A stretch of DNA of 64,000 nucleotides from contig OZ010613.1 of the NCBI GenBank assembly GCA_963932145.1, positions 43,628,400 through 43,692,399 of the forward strand, given 5' to 3'. Origin of the DNA: Acanthosepion lycidas. Taxonomy: Eukaryota; Mollusca; Cephalopoda; Sepiida; Sepiidae. The notes below the pieces were generated by a model. That model ran no database searches and was not told the DNA's origin. It was given only the letters and a program-made list of their open reading frames with translations. The translations under genes were made by a program, and so were the position numbers. Positions 11,711 through 22,849 of this stretch are shown here, piece by piece (the first letter of the stretch is position 1; the number at the start of each line of letters is the position of its first letter).

Positions 11711-12480
11711 AATGGACTGAGATATTTACTTTCACAAAATTGAACGCTGTGGAAAAGTTGCTTTTGTTTTAACATAATCCTTTGAAAACTGCTACACCAA
11801 CAACCTCACGGTGAACTGTTTACAGGTTTGTTGCGCAACTGTCCACAACTGTAAACGAGAACAATAATATAAGCACATTTTACACTTTTGATGAAGACGA
11901 GAGGAGTGTTTGTCATATTAAAGCGAAACAAACATTGTTATCAAATTTTCCTTCTTGCTATAAAGAATATAAACGTATCGTTTGCAGCACGCGAGTAATT
12001 ATGAACAATTTACATGAGAGAAATTGTAAGAAGAGAAAGGATCGTGGGAGGATTGAACCTACAATGAACATTCTCATAAAGTCATTCCTTTACGTCACAA
12101 AGGGAATGACGAACCCATTACAAATTCTCTACATACATCATGTGAAAAAGCACGTCGCAATACTCTGCCCTCGTCAGCCGCCAACCAGGGGAAGTAACAC
12201 AGTTTCGATGGATAAGGCGATCCTACCACCCCTGGCGCCACCAGCAGCTTTTGCTACCGGACAGGGTATTGTTTTTGTATACGTGTCTGTTTCTTGAGAT
12301 TTCTTTTTACAACCGCAAGTGAAATTTTCAACGTTGTATTAAAATACACAACGCGCTCGTAGCGAACGTTATTAATGATGTAGTATGGAAGGTAAACAGG
12401 TGTGTTTTACGTCGGAAGCAGCATTGTGTTGCGATTATGGTTTTATTTAACTTAATTCATTTTGAATCTTGACCAGATCC
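11711..12480. other. No recognised gene; one 120-codon frame of unknown status
   Basis: An open frame runs on the + strand at 11935-12297 but has no recognisable domain, signal or splice context, and its composition changes halfway. I do not call it a gene. Confidence 0.4.
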
Positions 12481-13700
12481 AACTCGATGCCTGTTGAGCT
12501 GGAGTCAGCAGACGCTTCAGGTTCCGACCAGTGATGCCCACCTTCAAAAGGAAAGAAACGATTAACCGTCCAAGGAATTCACGTCACCAGACCTCAGTAG
12601 GTAAGCACATGACATGTCCATCCCTTTGTGACGTCCCCCCGGTGTCGCTGCGCCAAATGTGACGTCTGCCTAGCCGCGTCCGTCGTGCTATCCTGTCCTG
12701 TGACGACCAACTGGCTTGGTATTGGTCGCGGCACCGAATATGACGTTCTAACCTTTTGGTGATTCGGATGGGAATCTGGTTAGATTCGGTATCAGCCTTG
12801 TCGTCCCCAGCTCGCCTCCAACGTCTGGTTACCGAAGTAACTGTTTTGATTTCTAGTCTAACCTACCCACGTTGTGATTTGATCTTAGGCAGACGAAATC
12901 AATCAGTCGCCGGGCCGTAATGCAAGCCGAGTTCGATCAAGGGCAACACCGCACAAGTATATGTAAAAGAAAATAAAAAAATAACTCGAAAAGTTCAAAT
13001 GTGTTAAAAAAGGATAACAATATTTTATATCTGGTTGCTGAATACAAGACTGCGTCTTCTTCCCAACCCGCTATATGGATTCGTGACACTTTGTGTTTGT
13101 TAGGCGAGTCTTAACATCTTAAGTTGTTTGTTCTTTAAGAAACTGGTTCTTGGTCTATCTTCAGGTGATATTCGTAAAACTTGTTTTGGTGGTGTGAGTC
13201 TAAATCGTTCTTCAAAAATAAATTGTTCTTGGTTAGAAATTGAGTCGTGATTTGCGTGGAATCTTTCAAGTCAGCTATCTGCGAGGCGGGTGCAATTCCA
13301 ACTGCGAACTTCACTCAATCTCGAACTGAACTCGCTGCGACTCTGCTTATATGGACGCCGACCAAAACCGGGGTGGGCTTGTCGGGGTTTGAGGTTCCTT
13401 GATAATTCTAAACGCACAATCCACTTCTTTGTTTTCGGTCAGGAAAATTTTATTATTTTCCATTTTTGGAAGTCTTTCGTCTTCCCACCTTCTTCTGTTC
13501 TCATATTGGTATCTCACCATGCCCTCAGAGGGTGTCAACGGGTTTCCCTCTCTCACAGTGGCATCTCACACCTATCCCTTCAGGGGGGCGCAACAGGCCT
13601 CCCCTCCTTCTTCACATGATTACCTCCGCCTAACGCTCATGCCACCATTCAGCCAATGGGCGCTCAGCAGCGTGGGTGTGGACAGACTAGCCTCGGTTTA
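12481..13700. other. GC-rich block of unknown nature
   Basis: This block is markedly more GC- and CpG-rich than its surroundings (for example GTGTCGCTGCGCC, CCTAGCCGCGTCCGTCGTGC, CGCCGGGCCG). It has no convincing coding potential, and several TGACGT (CRE-like) hexamers occur between 12.64 and 12.75 kb. It might be the control region of a mobile element or an isolated regulatory island. Confidence 0.35.
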
Positions 13701-14890
13701 AAAAATCTTGCTCAAAGAAAAAAAAATTATCTTCCCTTTTTTTTTTTTTCTTTTCTTTCTTTTCTTCGAGGAGACCTCACACCCTAGACTCTTATCTTAA
13801 CCGAATTACCTGGAATTCGTCAATCAGATTTTCGCCAGCATCAAGTGGGTGGCCATTTGGACGTATTTGCATTCTTGGTGCCAATTACTGATCCGATAAA
13901 ATAGTTTCGCTATCATAGCCAGCCCTGATGATAAACAGATGCTCCTCTCAATGATATTCTGCATATAGACAATGGCTTAACCTTTTCTTCATGGTGGTCA
14001 GCGGACACTTTTGTTTTTCTCGGACAGTGCGTGCTTAATTAATTTTTATTTTTATCTGTTTAGAATTCTGCGGGAGGTAACTTGTCCAACTTGAAAATTC
14101 CCTTTACCATTGCCATGGGCAGATTGGACATATCTTACTCTACGCACCGTAACATAAATCAGATTAAATAAAAATCTTACCACTTTTCCTTGTCAGAAAA
14201 ATAACACCACTTAGTGTCCTTTTCGTGATGGCTTCTTATCACCTAAATTTAATTCTCGCCTTTCTTTTTTTCTTCTTTCTTTCTAGCGACGTAAATAGTG
14301 TCACACCTTTTCCACACAGTTGGATCGCAGCGATTCTTAACGGTTTTTCTTACGCTCGTGCGCTTCCTCCATGTTCGCTTCCCATGGAACCGTTAATTCT
14401 ACTAGGAGGAAACATCTTTAAATCAGACCACACTATAATGTCAATGCGTATGTCTATCTGAATGATATGTAGCAGAAATTTCAGAGGTGTTCTAAGATCA
14501 ACTAACACCCTCCAATCACGGGTTCCACTCAGTAATATCATATTGGGAGTTATTTGGGTCTTTCGCACAGGACGTTCACCTTCTTTGTGAAAACGGACCA
14601 CAGGTTCTCTGGCCGTTACAGTCTATCTGTTCGCTGCTTAACACTATATACTAAGTCCATGACCACTTCCAGCAAGAAGTAATTTCCTGCTAGATAAATT
14701 TGATACTCATTACTCAAGGAGCAAAATTACTTACTAAATTTACCTTTGTCTGGCTGAAACCGAACTTTTGATGGGTTATTGAGTTTACCGACAGATCAAA
14801 GCTTCTTGGGTTTGTAATGTCAAATATATCTCTTGTAGGAGAAAAATTGCTAAGAATAGTCATAATGCTAGAAATACGTCTGCATTACAC
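13701..14890. other. No recognisable feature
   Basis: AT-rich, T-rich runs, no gene, RNA or repeat that I could identify. Confidence 0.5.
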
Positions 14891-14894
14891 TAGT

Positions 14895-15427
14895 TAAAAA
14901 GTAGGCGACTTCCACTAGTGTCAAAATATAAGCATAGGTTAAATTTACACCAGAGTCAAAAAGTTAGGCATAAGTTTGCACTCTGCTAGAGTTAAAAATC
15001 TACTCTGGTTTACATTAGACTCAAAACCAGAATAAAAAACGTAGGCATAGGTTCGATTTATATCAGAGTCAAAAGGTTAGGCATAGGTCAACATTAAAAT
15101 AGAGTAAACAAAAGTAGGCATATATCTGATTTACTCCAAAGTTAAAAATGTACGCCTAGGTATAATTTACATCATTCAAACAACTAGGCATAGGTCCTAT
15201 TTATACTAAATCAAAAGTTCTGAATAGGTTTCATTTACATCAGAATCAAAATGGTAGACATGTCTGATTTACAACAGAGTCAAAAAGTTAGACATAGGTC
15301 CGATTTACACCAAACTTAAATAGGTAGGCATAGGGCTGGTTTAAATCAGTAAAAAAGCTTAGGCGTAGGTCCTATTTACACCAAAGTAAAAAAGGTAGGC
15401 ATAGGTCCGATTTACATTAAGTTAAAC
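14895..15427. repeat. Degenerate minisatellite, unit about 36 bp, about 15 copies
   Basis: Units follow the pattern TAGGCATAGGTCCGATTTAC followed by ACCAGAGTCAAAAAG, with many substitutions but stable length. It ends where a SINE family B copy begins. Confidence 0.85.
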
Positions 15428-15735
15428 GTGGTACGCGGAACTAGAACAATCTACCCAGGTAGACGAAATAGTAGGTTTAGTTCGAAATTCCATTCGCCTA
15501 AAGCAGTCCGGAGAGTACAACAGCCGAAACGTCGTGAATATGACCACAAAGATGGGGACATCAGTCCGAACAATGTAAACCGTATAAATAATTACAATAT
15601 CTCATCTCAGAAATATTGAGACATCCTGAAGAAAGCCGGAGTGTACAACGGCCGAAATGTCGTGAATATGGCAATAAAGTGGAGGACAACGGTCCGCACA
15701 ATGTAAATAATTACAATACCCCATTTCAAAAATAT
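15428..15735 (+). repeat. SINE family B, partial copies
   Basis: It contains GGAACTAGAACAATCTACCC, then twice the domain of type CTGAAGAAAGCCGGAGTGTA followed by GGCCGAAATGTCGTGAATAT and GTCCGCACAATGTAAATAAT. The same domain recurs at 20.0, 24.1, 29.7, 50.5, 50.8, 51.9, 56.2 and 58.1 kb. Confidence 0.7.
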
Positions 15736-15964
15736 AGAAAGATTTTTCATGTATTTTTTTAACAGTTAATTTCAATGTGTCTCCCCATTTTCATGATATG
15801 CTTTTCTGTTCCTGTTTTCCAATATTACTGAGAGGTTCTGTTCTCAGGCAGAATTCGGACACGTGACGCTGAATTTATTATCCGTACAGGCTAAATAAAC
15901 AATAATGGCTGAGTCCACTCGTTAGTTGGTCATGAAACAGGCTAACATTTACTGGTTTCTCCTC

Positions 15965-16300
15965 GATATATTCAGATAGCTGGGCACCTCGACGTGAGTT
16001 CGATCCTCACAAGGTGCCCCATACTTTCAGCCTTGTGCAACATCTAAGATACGCTTAGAAAAAAAAAGGACAATTACGACTGAGTAATGAGTTCGATCCT
16101 CACATGGTGCCCCAGACTTTCGGCCTTGTGCCACATCTAAGCTACGCTTAGAAAATTATAAAGGCCACCTCGGTGTGGTGTCATGTTTAGCAAGCTAGTC
16201 TCGCTAAAACAGTTACTACTGAATAGTGAGTTCGATCCTCACTGGGTGATCCCCTACTTTCGGCCTTGTGCCACATCTAAACTACGCTTAGAAAATCAAT
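15965..16300 (+). repeat. Three tandem tRNA-like repeat units
   Basis: GAGTTCGATCCTCAC (B-box-like) occurs at 15996, 16089 and 16228, each followed by GGTG.CCC and then CCTTGTGC.ACATCTAA and ACGCTTAGAAA. These are tRNA-related SINE units in tandem. Confidence 0.65.
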
Positions 16301-16359
16301 ATATTCAGATAGTTATTTTTCGTTAGCAAAAATGTTTTTGTCTCAATCAACGGAAGTCA

Positions 16360-16610
16360 GGAGACAGGGTAGAGTAATGGTTTGAGGAATCGGAGAGCCG
16401 AGTTTGAATTCCAGCCGAGTTCATTGCATTCACTTATGTGCTAATACCCTTGGGAAAGGTATGAATCCATCTCTTCCCTCTCCCAGCTATGGTCCTATAA
16501 TCTTGGTTGGCAACCAGTCTAGGAGAAAGAAAACTCTGAATTTAAACCACTTGTAGTTGCTGCCTCGTCAGGAGAAGTTAACTCCAAAAACAAACCCACC
16601 TCAATTTTCG
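16360..16610 (+). repeat. SINE family A copy
   Basis: tRNA-like head (AGTAATGGTTTGAGGAATCG; B-box-like GTTTGAATTCC), then CATTCACTTATGTGCTAATA, GGTATGAATCC, CCCAGCTATGG and CAACCAGTCTAGGAGAAAG. This is the 3'-type ending in AACCAGTCTA, as in the copy at 55.0 kb. Confidence 0.75.
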
Positions 16611-16754
16611 TCTCGAAGAAAGGTACTACTACTCATTCTACTTCGAGCCAAGGCAAAAAATAATGGATTCTCCCGGCTTAGCATAATGGTTCGAACAAAC
16701 ACAAGTGGATCTCCCTGATTTCAGACCATTCGCCTATAGGTGTATCACCTACGG

Positions 16755-16812
16755 CACTAGATGACGAAGCGGAAGCCATATTGGTTTCGTCTAGGAAACA
16801 AGATGGCGACCA
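16755..16812 (+). promoter_or_regulatory. TATA-less promoter-like cluster (ETS, inverted CCAAT, YY1 type sites)
   Basis: Within 55 bases are GCGGAAGCC (ETS-like), ATATTGG (inverted CCAAT box) and AACAAGATGGCGACC (YY1-like AAGATGGCG). In housekeeping promoters the YY1-like site often lies at or just after the start site. The ATG inside it opens only a five-codon frame (MATTV), so it would be a short upstream ORF or not used. A consensus donor follows about 90 bases later. No coding exon is seen nearby; the next host coding exon on this strand is METTL2/8 exon 1a. Confidence 0.35.
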
Positions 16813-16894
16813 CTGTTTAGAAGCCAGGAAAGTTAGGTGTGTGTCCTTTCGATTGAAGGAAAGCCTTTTTGAAATTTGGAAACTTTATCTTGAG
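16795..16894 (+). other. Possible noncoding first exon ending at a consensus donor
   Basis: From the YY1-like site the sequence runs about 100 bases to TCTTGAG followed by GTAAGAAC, a strong 5' splice site. The frame across it is open but resembles nothing I know. It could be the 5' untranslated exon of the METTL2/8 gene about 25 kb downstream, of another gene, or chance. Confidence 0.25.
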
Positions 16895-16899
16895 GTAAG

Positions 16900-17390
16900 A
16901 ACGACCAATTATTATTATTTTGTTTATGTTGAAGGTTTATTTCTTTGTTCAGTATCTTACTTAATTGATGTTTATGGGAAGATATGTGTTTAGATTGCTG
17001 CCTTGCGTTTTTTTCTGGTTAGGGCACAATAGTTAAACGAAGATCAGGAGCGAATCAGATCGCTCAGTTCTGTTTATGAGACAATTTGGGTGAATAGATC
17101 GTTCGGGTGTAAATAGCGCATTAGTATTTTCACGACTTGTGGGCAAACATTCTTACGAGTTAAATTTGACCTCGCTAGATGTTGGTCGTTAAAATATCTA
17201 CGTTTCGGGAATTGGTGCGTGTGCTTTCACGGTTCATTAAGTGCATTCTTTTCAACTTAGGGAGATCGCCCCGTGGGATAACAGTGTCAGGTTTTAGTCG
17301 ATAGGACGTTGAATACTGGTATCCGAGTTTAAGTTTCCTGGTCAAAGATTCCGGCCATTCTTACCAATCTCAAAACTAATTAATTTTTTA
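16900..17390. other. No recognisable feature
   Basis: Sequence downstream of the candidate donor; no coding exon or repeat recognised. Confidence 0.45.
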
Positions 17391-17394
17391 CTCA

Positions 17395-17965
17395 CTTCAT
17401 CCCAAGCAGGACGATAAAGCCACTAAGACAAAAGGAGTTACTGAGAGCGACGGAAACTGAGAAAACGTGATTGAGGAAAAAAGATAATAAAAAAATAGGA
17501 TTCGAGATAGAAGATGATGATTAACATTGCATTCAAATTTTTGAGATTGTAGAAACAAAAGCCGAAAGAGAGTTCCACAAGCGAGAAGTGCGAGAGAAGA
17601 AGCTGTTAGAACAGAACTTATGGTTACGTTTGGCAATTTCAACTGTAAAGTGATGAGACCTACCTGCCAATCTAGTACTGCGTTTAAATTCGTAAAGTAG
17701 ATGTACCAAGGAGGAAAGCTCCTCAGAGCAACTGCCATGAAAATATTTATAGAAAAGGTACAGAAAAGCAACGTTATGGCGGTGGGAAAGTGATTGAAGC
17801 CAAAATGCCAGGTTGAAACCGATAACATTGCAGATTCTTTTGGGGATTTTGTCAAGAATCCCTCGATATGTAGATGTACCAGATGCGGCAACAATATTCA
17901 ATGCCCGGATGAATGATAGACTTATAAAAGTGCAAGAGACGCTCTGGTGAGGACATCATCGACTC
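17395..17965 (-). mobile_element. Truncated LINE copy (same family as 0.23-0.87 kb)
   Basis: The minus strand reads ILDKIPKRICNVIGFNLAF, YKYFHGSCSEELSSLVHLLY and FFSRTSRLWNSLSAF, the C-terminal part of a jockey-like reverse transcriptase. The 3' end (plus-strand start) carries the CACTTCATCCCAAGCAGGA tail shared with 18.7, 46.8 and 49.05 kb. Confidence 0.75.
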
Positions 17966-18035
17966 CTCGAAATTATCATATCTGCTCAGATTTCGCTTAA
18001 AAGCCGCTGTTCAGACCTTGCGTGATCGGCAAAGC

Positions 18036-18126
18036 TTTTTCATGGCCGAGTTGGTTAAGGCACGCTGAATCTAACGACGGTTTCCGTATGCCCAAGCTGA
18101 CGCAGGTTCGAATCCTGCCGAGGAGC
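18036..18126 (+). tRNA. tRNA-like sequence of class II (Ser/Leu type), probably a pseudogene
   Basis: An A box (TGGCCGAGTTGGTTAAGGC), a long variable region and a perfect T arm (GCAGG TTCGAAT CCTGC) with B box GGTTCGAATCC are present. The acceptor strands TTTTTCA and CGAGGAG pair mostly through G-T and A-T. The anticodon stem is imperfect and position 33 is not T, so I cannot assign an anticodon. A T-rich terminator follows. It may be a decayed gene or a retroposed copy. Confidence 0.5.
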
Positions 18127-18238
18127 ACATATTTTTCTTTAATAAGATTTCTTTCCGGTCGACAAAAATAAATAAATATACTTTTTAATAAAGAAAGTGT
18201 CTAGTAAAATATGAGTATCCACTAAAAATAACCTTTAA

Positions 18239-18310
18239 AATATATATATATATATATATATGTTCCGCGCCTGAAGATTGCATAAGGCTCCGAGTCGGGC
18301 TATCGACGTT

Positions 18311-18383
<73 letters not shown>

Positions 18384-18384
18384 C
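18239..18384. repeat. (TA)n and (GT)n arrays
   Basis: Two TA arrays separated by about 50 bases, the second passing into GT. Another (TA)n lies at 18601-18638. Confidence 0.9.
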
Positions 18385-18596
18385 GTGTGTGTGTCAATAA
18401 AGTCACTGTACAATTACTTACAATAACAATTAAGACAAAGCAATTGATCAACAGTCCATAAATTTCTTATTAAAATGGTTCTGGTTAATAACAATAAAAT
18501 GCCATAGTAAATTAATTACCGATACTGTTCCAACTGCAAGCCATGTTTCAATGCTTTGCTTTTTATTATAAGTAACTGTATAGTGACGTTATCGAC

Positions 18597-18639
<43 letters not shown>

Positions 18640-18711
18640 CTTTCGTTTGGCACAAGATCACTAAATAAATAGATTGCGTCACAAAATGGTATTCATTTTG
18701 TTTTTTATCAT

Positions 18712-19035
18712 TTCACCCCACGCAAGACGATAATACCACTAAGGCGTAGGGTGGTTACTGTGTGTGAAAGAGAATGAGAAAACATTAGTGGGGAGAAAGG
18801 GCAGTGAATAACAGGATTCGGGAAGACAGAAAATGACGATTGTAATTGCATTTAAAATTTTGAAAATCGTAGGTATCTGTGAAGCAAGGAACCAGAAGAG
18901 AGCTCCACAGGTGTGGAAAAGAAACTGTTAAGATAAAAGTTACGATTACATCTCGATAATTCAACACTAAAACGAGGAGACCTAATTGCCTACTCGGTCG
19001 TACGCTTAAATTCATGCGGTCGAGATACCGAGGAA
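18712..19035 (-). mobile_element. Truncated LINE copy, 3' end
   Basis: Shares the CACCCCACGCAAGACGATAA tail and the C-terminal reverse transcriptase remnant with the copy at 17.4 kb; more degraded. Confidence 0.6.
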
Positions 19036-19559
19036 CTTCTTATTTGTTTTTGTTTTTTTTTGTTTTTATTTTTTTTTTATTTTTTTTTTACGTAAATAAA
19101 TAAACGGCAAATTCTATCTGCATGTGAGTCTGACCCCCCCCCTCTACACTTGCTCTACATAGACATTTTATACCTTTTGGGAATCAGGATGATCCCGGGA
19201 TTCAATATTTGTCCTTCATTTGGTTCTTAAACATCTAGCAATTGGATTTGTGTCTGGATGAGGAGGGAACAGTTAAAAATTCAAATTTTAAAATAACTGA
19301 AAAAAATTAGTGATTTTTTTAAAAACATTTTAATTTTTATTGAGTTTAAAGTAACACAAATGCTTTGTGAATTTAAAAAATGTTGTTTTAAATTTAGTTT
19401 AAAATACCTCAAAAATTGATTTTTTGAAGAAATCAATTTTATTTCTTCAAAATGCCAAGGAATGAGAGTTAAAGTGAGAAGTTTCGAGATGTGAGGTTTT
19501 GAACTGCAGAGTTTGATTTGAAGAACTCAAGTTTCGAACTGAATTGGAATTGAAGTATA

Positions 19560-19910
19560 TATTAATAAATATGCATATACCTACGTTTGTAGTGCAACAT
19601 CAAGTTTCATGGTTTTTCCAACTCGTCAAGCACGAATTGGTGAATTAAAAGGTTATTGCAGTTCATATATATATATATATATATATCCAATTGTCTTTTT
19701 TTTAATCAGTTTGTCTTAATTAATTCTTAGTAAAAGAAAAAGTTACCAATATCCAGAAGGAGGCTTACATTGGAGCGTCCCCTTTTTAATATTTTGAATT
19801 TGATGTAACTACAAAAAATTTCACTTTTAAACTTGCCTTGATAAAGTCGGATTGACGAAACACGTCGACAATGACCAAGAAATATTTTCCAATTGTCTTT
19901 ACATTATTCG
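19560..19910 (-). repeat. Arm of a long inverted repeat, paired with 22.11-22.48 kb
   Basis: Phrases such as ATATCCAGAAGGAGGCTTAC, AAACTTGCCTTGATAAAGTC and CACGAATTGGTGAATTAAAA recur in reverse complement at 22.12-22.45 kb. Each arm includes a (TA)n run of different length. Confidence 0.85.
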
Positions 19911-20200
19911 GACTATTGTCCTCATCTTTGTGACCATATTTATTACAACGTTTCGGCCGTTGTACGCTCCGGCCTTCTTCAGGTGGTTGGAATGTCGAAC
20001 TGAACCCTTTATTTCGCTCACTGGGGTAGACTGTTCTAGTTCCACGTGCCATGTTTAATGGATTTTACTTATCAGTTATCTCCTGTTAATTTCCCTCTGA
20101 AAGTTCTCCACTGACTTAACCGGGTATTGAAATCACACTCTTTGGGTCTTGGCTCTGGATCTAACTAACGCCTTTATCGACTGTGCCATGTGTCCCCCCC
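19900..20200 (-). repeat. SINE family B copy
   Basis: On the minus strand: tRNA-like head (GGCACAGTCGATAAAGGCG), GGCACGTGGAACTAGAACAG, ACCTGAAGAAGGCCGGAGCG, ACGGCCGAAACGTTG and GTCCGAATAATG. Confidence 0.75.
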
Positions 20201-21245
20201 CCCTTTTTTTTATTATTCTTAAGTTCTCTTTCGCTTTTGGCACTGAAGCTCGGCTTCTGAGAAAGTTGAGAAAAATGTCTCTCGTGATGCTGACTGAAGG
20301 GAATTGACCGGTGGACAGTTTGTCGCAATAGAATTGGCGAGGAGCCGAAAGCGATGAATGGTCGAGTGACCGCCGTATCGATTTTCGATTCGAAACACGA
20401 AAAACGCACCAACCCAACCCTATCCAGCCGTTTTTGTTTTTCCTTTTGAGCTGCAAGTCACGCAAAAGCCTCCAGGACAAAAACTAATTACATGTTTATT
20501 CTGATCGACAGAGAAACGAAGTAGATCAATCATCGACAAGGAAGTAATGATCAGACATTTTCGTTTTTCGATTGTCTTCCGGCTGACGACAATTCGCAGT
20601 GTCAACCAAGCAGAACAAAAATACCTTATCTGGCATATATTACAAAATGCCTGATTTGCATATATATATATATTTGAATCTGCATTGCTGTATACCTGAG
20701 TGTGCGCTCAGGTGTACGTGTATATTAGAGGACTGTGAATGAGCATGCGTGCAGGTACTTAAGATTTTATTGGTTCTTAGATCTCTCTTCCTGCTTATGT
20801 TTTGATGAATTAATTTGCCTGTATGTGACGTTTGTGTCTAAAATGTGTGCATGTGTGTGTCCATAAGGGTGTGTTAGTGTCTATCTATGTATTTTGTATG
20901 CGTCTTTGGGCGTATGTGTGTGTCCGCATACGCATAACGGTTAGAGAACATATTCTAGTAGATTAACAAACTCGTCTCGAGAATCTGTTCATCTATATAT
21001 TTAGTTTACGCTTCATAATAACTCCCTTCTTCTGACCTTGTGCCAGTCAAAACTCCACTTAGTATATATCTATAAAAGACAATTACTGTCTTAGAATCAC
21101 ATTTTTGGCAATAATTTATTCGTATTGAATATTACATTTCATTAAACAAATACAATTGAAACAATGTAAAATAAAAAAGTTACGCAGCACGTATTTCGAT
21201 GAACTGCTTCACTTAGAATGATTACTTCGCTACTTGTTTCGTAAT
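20200..21245. other. No gene recognised; low-complexity GT-rich part near 20.7-20.95 kb
   Basis: Includes a short (TA)n run at about 20.66 kb and a loose GTGT-rich stretch; nothing else identified. Confidence 0.45.
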
Positions 21246-21249
21246 TTAT

Positions 21250-21620
21250 TGATTTGTTTTTTTTTATCAACCATTTTAAGATTATTTAAAGCGGAAACAT
21301 ATTTTTGAATTGTAAGATTTATTTGAAGATAATAATAATGTTCTGATAAAAGTCTTACTAATTAACCAATAGCTGGGAGGAGAAGTGATGTATTCATACC
21401 TTTCCCAAGAATATTCGCACATAAGTGAATATAACGAACCTGACTGGAATTTGAACTCGGTTCTCCGATTTCTCATTCTTAGCTGTTATCCATTACAACA
21501 CCTGATATTCCTGAACAGTCACCCATCCAGGTAGTGACCAGGTTCAACGTTACTTAACTTCGGTGATCGGATGAGAACTGGTGTTTCAACATGTGCCTAT
21601 AATTTATCGAAAGCAGTAAA
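21250..21620 (-). repeat. Composite 5S-tRNA SINE family A copy
   Basis: On the minus strand: a 5S rRNA-like part (TCATCCGATCACCGAAGTTA then GTAACGTTGAACCTGGTCAC and CCTGGATGGGTGACTG), then the tRNA-like head (B box near GTTCAAATTCCAGTCAGG), body (GGGAAAGGTATGAATAC, CAGCTATTGG) and tail. The order is the same as in the copy at 52.7-53.1 kb. Confidence 0.7.
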
Positions 21621-22073
21621 TAGGTTAGTGTGTTACTTAAATTAGTTTTTCAAACCTTATAAAAGTTGCCTGAAAGCATTATATGGAAAATCAAAAAGTT
21701 GAAATTATGCAAATTTATTATGATTTATTTAAATTTGTGCCTGCAACATTTTGTCCCCCGTATTTTTTTTTTCCTACTGAGAACGAAACTCCTCCCTAGC
21801 TTGTTTTCCTTCTCCACTGTATTGTCTGTCTCTCATTCAACAATCCACCAACATATATTTCAACACTTAATCGATTTTTTTTACTTAAAATGTTTTTTTA
21901 TTTTTGTCTTTTTGCGGCCCACGTGCTGGTTTCATTTTTTTTTATCGGCGAATCTTCATCTAAAGATGACATTGAATAAATCCATTGCGAAAAAAATGGC
22001 TGTCATTTTTGTCAGATAACGAACAAAGTGAAATGTTTTTATTAAAGTTATCTACAATTGATAAAAGGTTGCA

Positions 22074-22109
<36 letters not shown>

Positions 22110-22110
<1 letters not shown>

Positions 22111-22321
22111 ACAACTGGAAAATATTTTTTGGTCATTGCTGACATATTTCGTCAATCCGACTTTATCAAGGCAAGTTTAAAAGTGAAATGTTTTGTAGTT
22201 ACATCAAATTCAAAATATTAAAAAGGGGACACTCCAATGTAAGCCTCCTTCTGGATATTGGTAACTTTTTCTTTTACTAAGAATTAATTAAGACAAATTG
22301 ATTAAAAAAAAAGACAATTGG

Positions 22322-22381
<60 letters not shown>

Positions 22382-22480
22382 CTGCAATAACCTTTTAATT
22401 CACCAATTCGTGCCTGACGACTTGGGAAAACCATGAAACTTTAAGTTGGACTACAAGCGTAGGTATATGTACATTTATTA
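22110..22480 (+). repeat. Second arm of the long inverted repeat
   Basis: Reverse complement of 19.56-19.91 kb; it contains TTTCGTCAATCCGACTTTAT and GACACTCCAATGTAAGCCTC. A (TA)n array at 22339-22378 lies inside. Confidence 0.85.
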
Positions 22481-22637
22481 ATATATACTTCTTAGCTCTG
22501 TCTGACTACATTGAGCACTCTTTTGTTTACACCTTACATTAAATCAAGTAAATATTTATTCGCTTATCTGCATATGCACGCTAACCCGCGCAGATACAAT
22601 TTTTAATATTTAATTATTTGGTTTATATCCACACTTT

Positions 22638-22663
22638 ATATATATATATATATATATATCCGC

Positions 22664-22730
<67 letters not shown>

Positions 22731-22752
22731 ACACTTTATATATATATATACT
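22638..22752. repeat. (TA)n arrays with spacer CC(A/G)CACTTTA
   Basis: Three TA arrays are separated by the repeated phrase CCGCACTTTA or CCACACTTTA, so the array expanded with its flank. Confidence 0.9.
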
Positions 22753-22849
22753 TGACTCTCCCGTCGAATCCGACGTATGAGGGTCAAGCCCGACACCAGC
22801 ACATGAGATTTGATTCTAGTGGTAAAGGTTTCATGTAGAACCATCCACA

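Noticed and set aside
16802-16819. Short coding start ATGGCGACCACTGTTTAG
   Set aside because: It stops after five codons; the ATG lies in a YY1-like site and is better read as promoter or upstream ORF.
17397-17901. Minus-strand open frames of 165 and 122 codons as a host gene
   Set aside because: The peptide matches the C-terminal region of jockey-like LINE reverse transcriptases, and similar copies occur at four other places.
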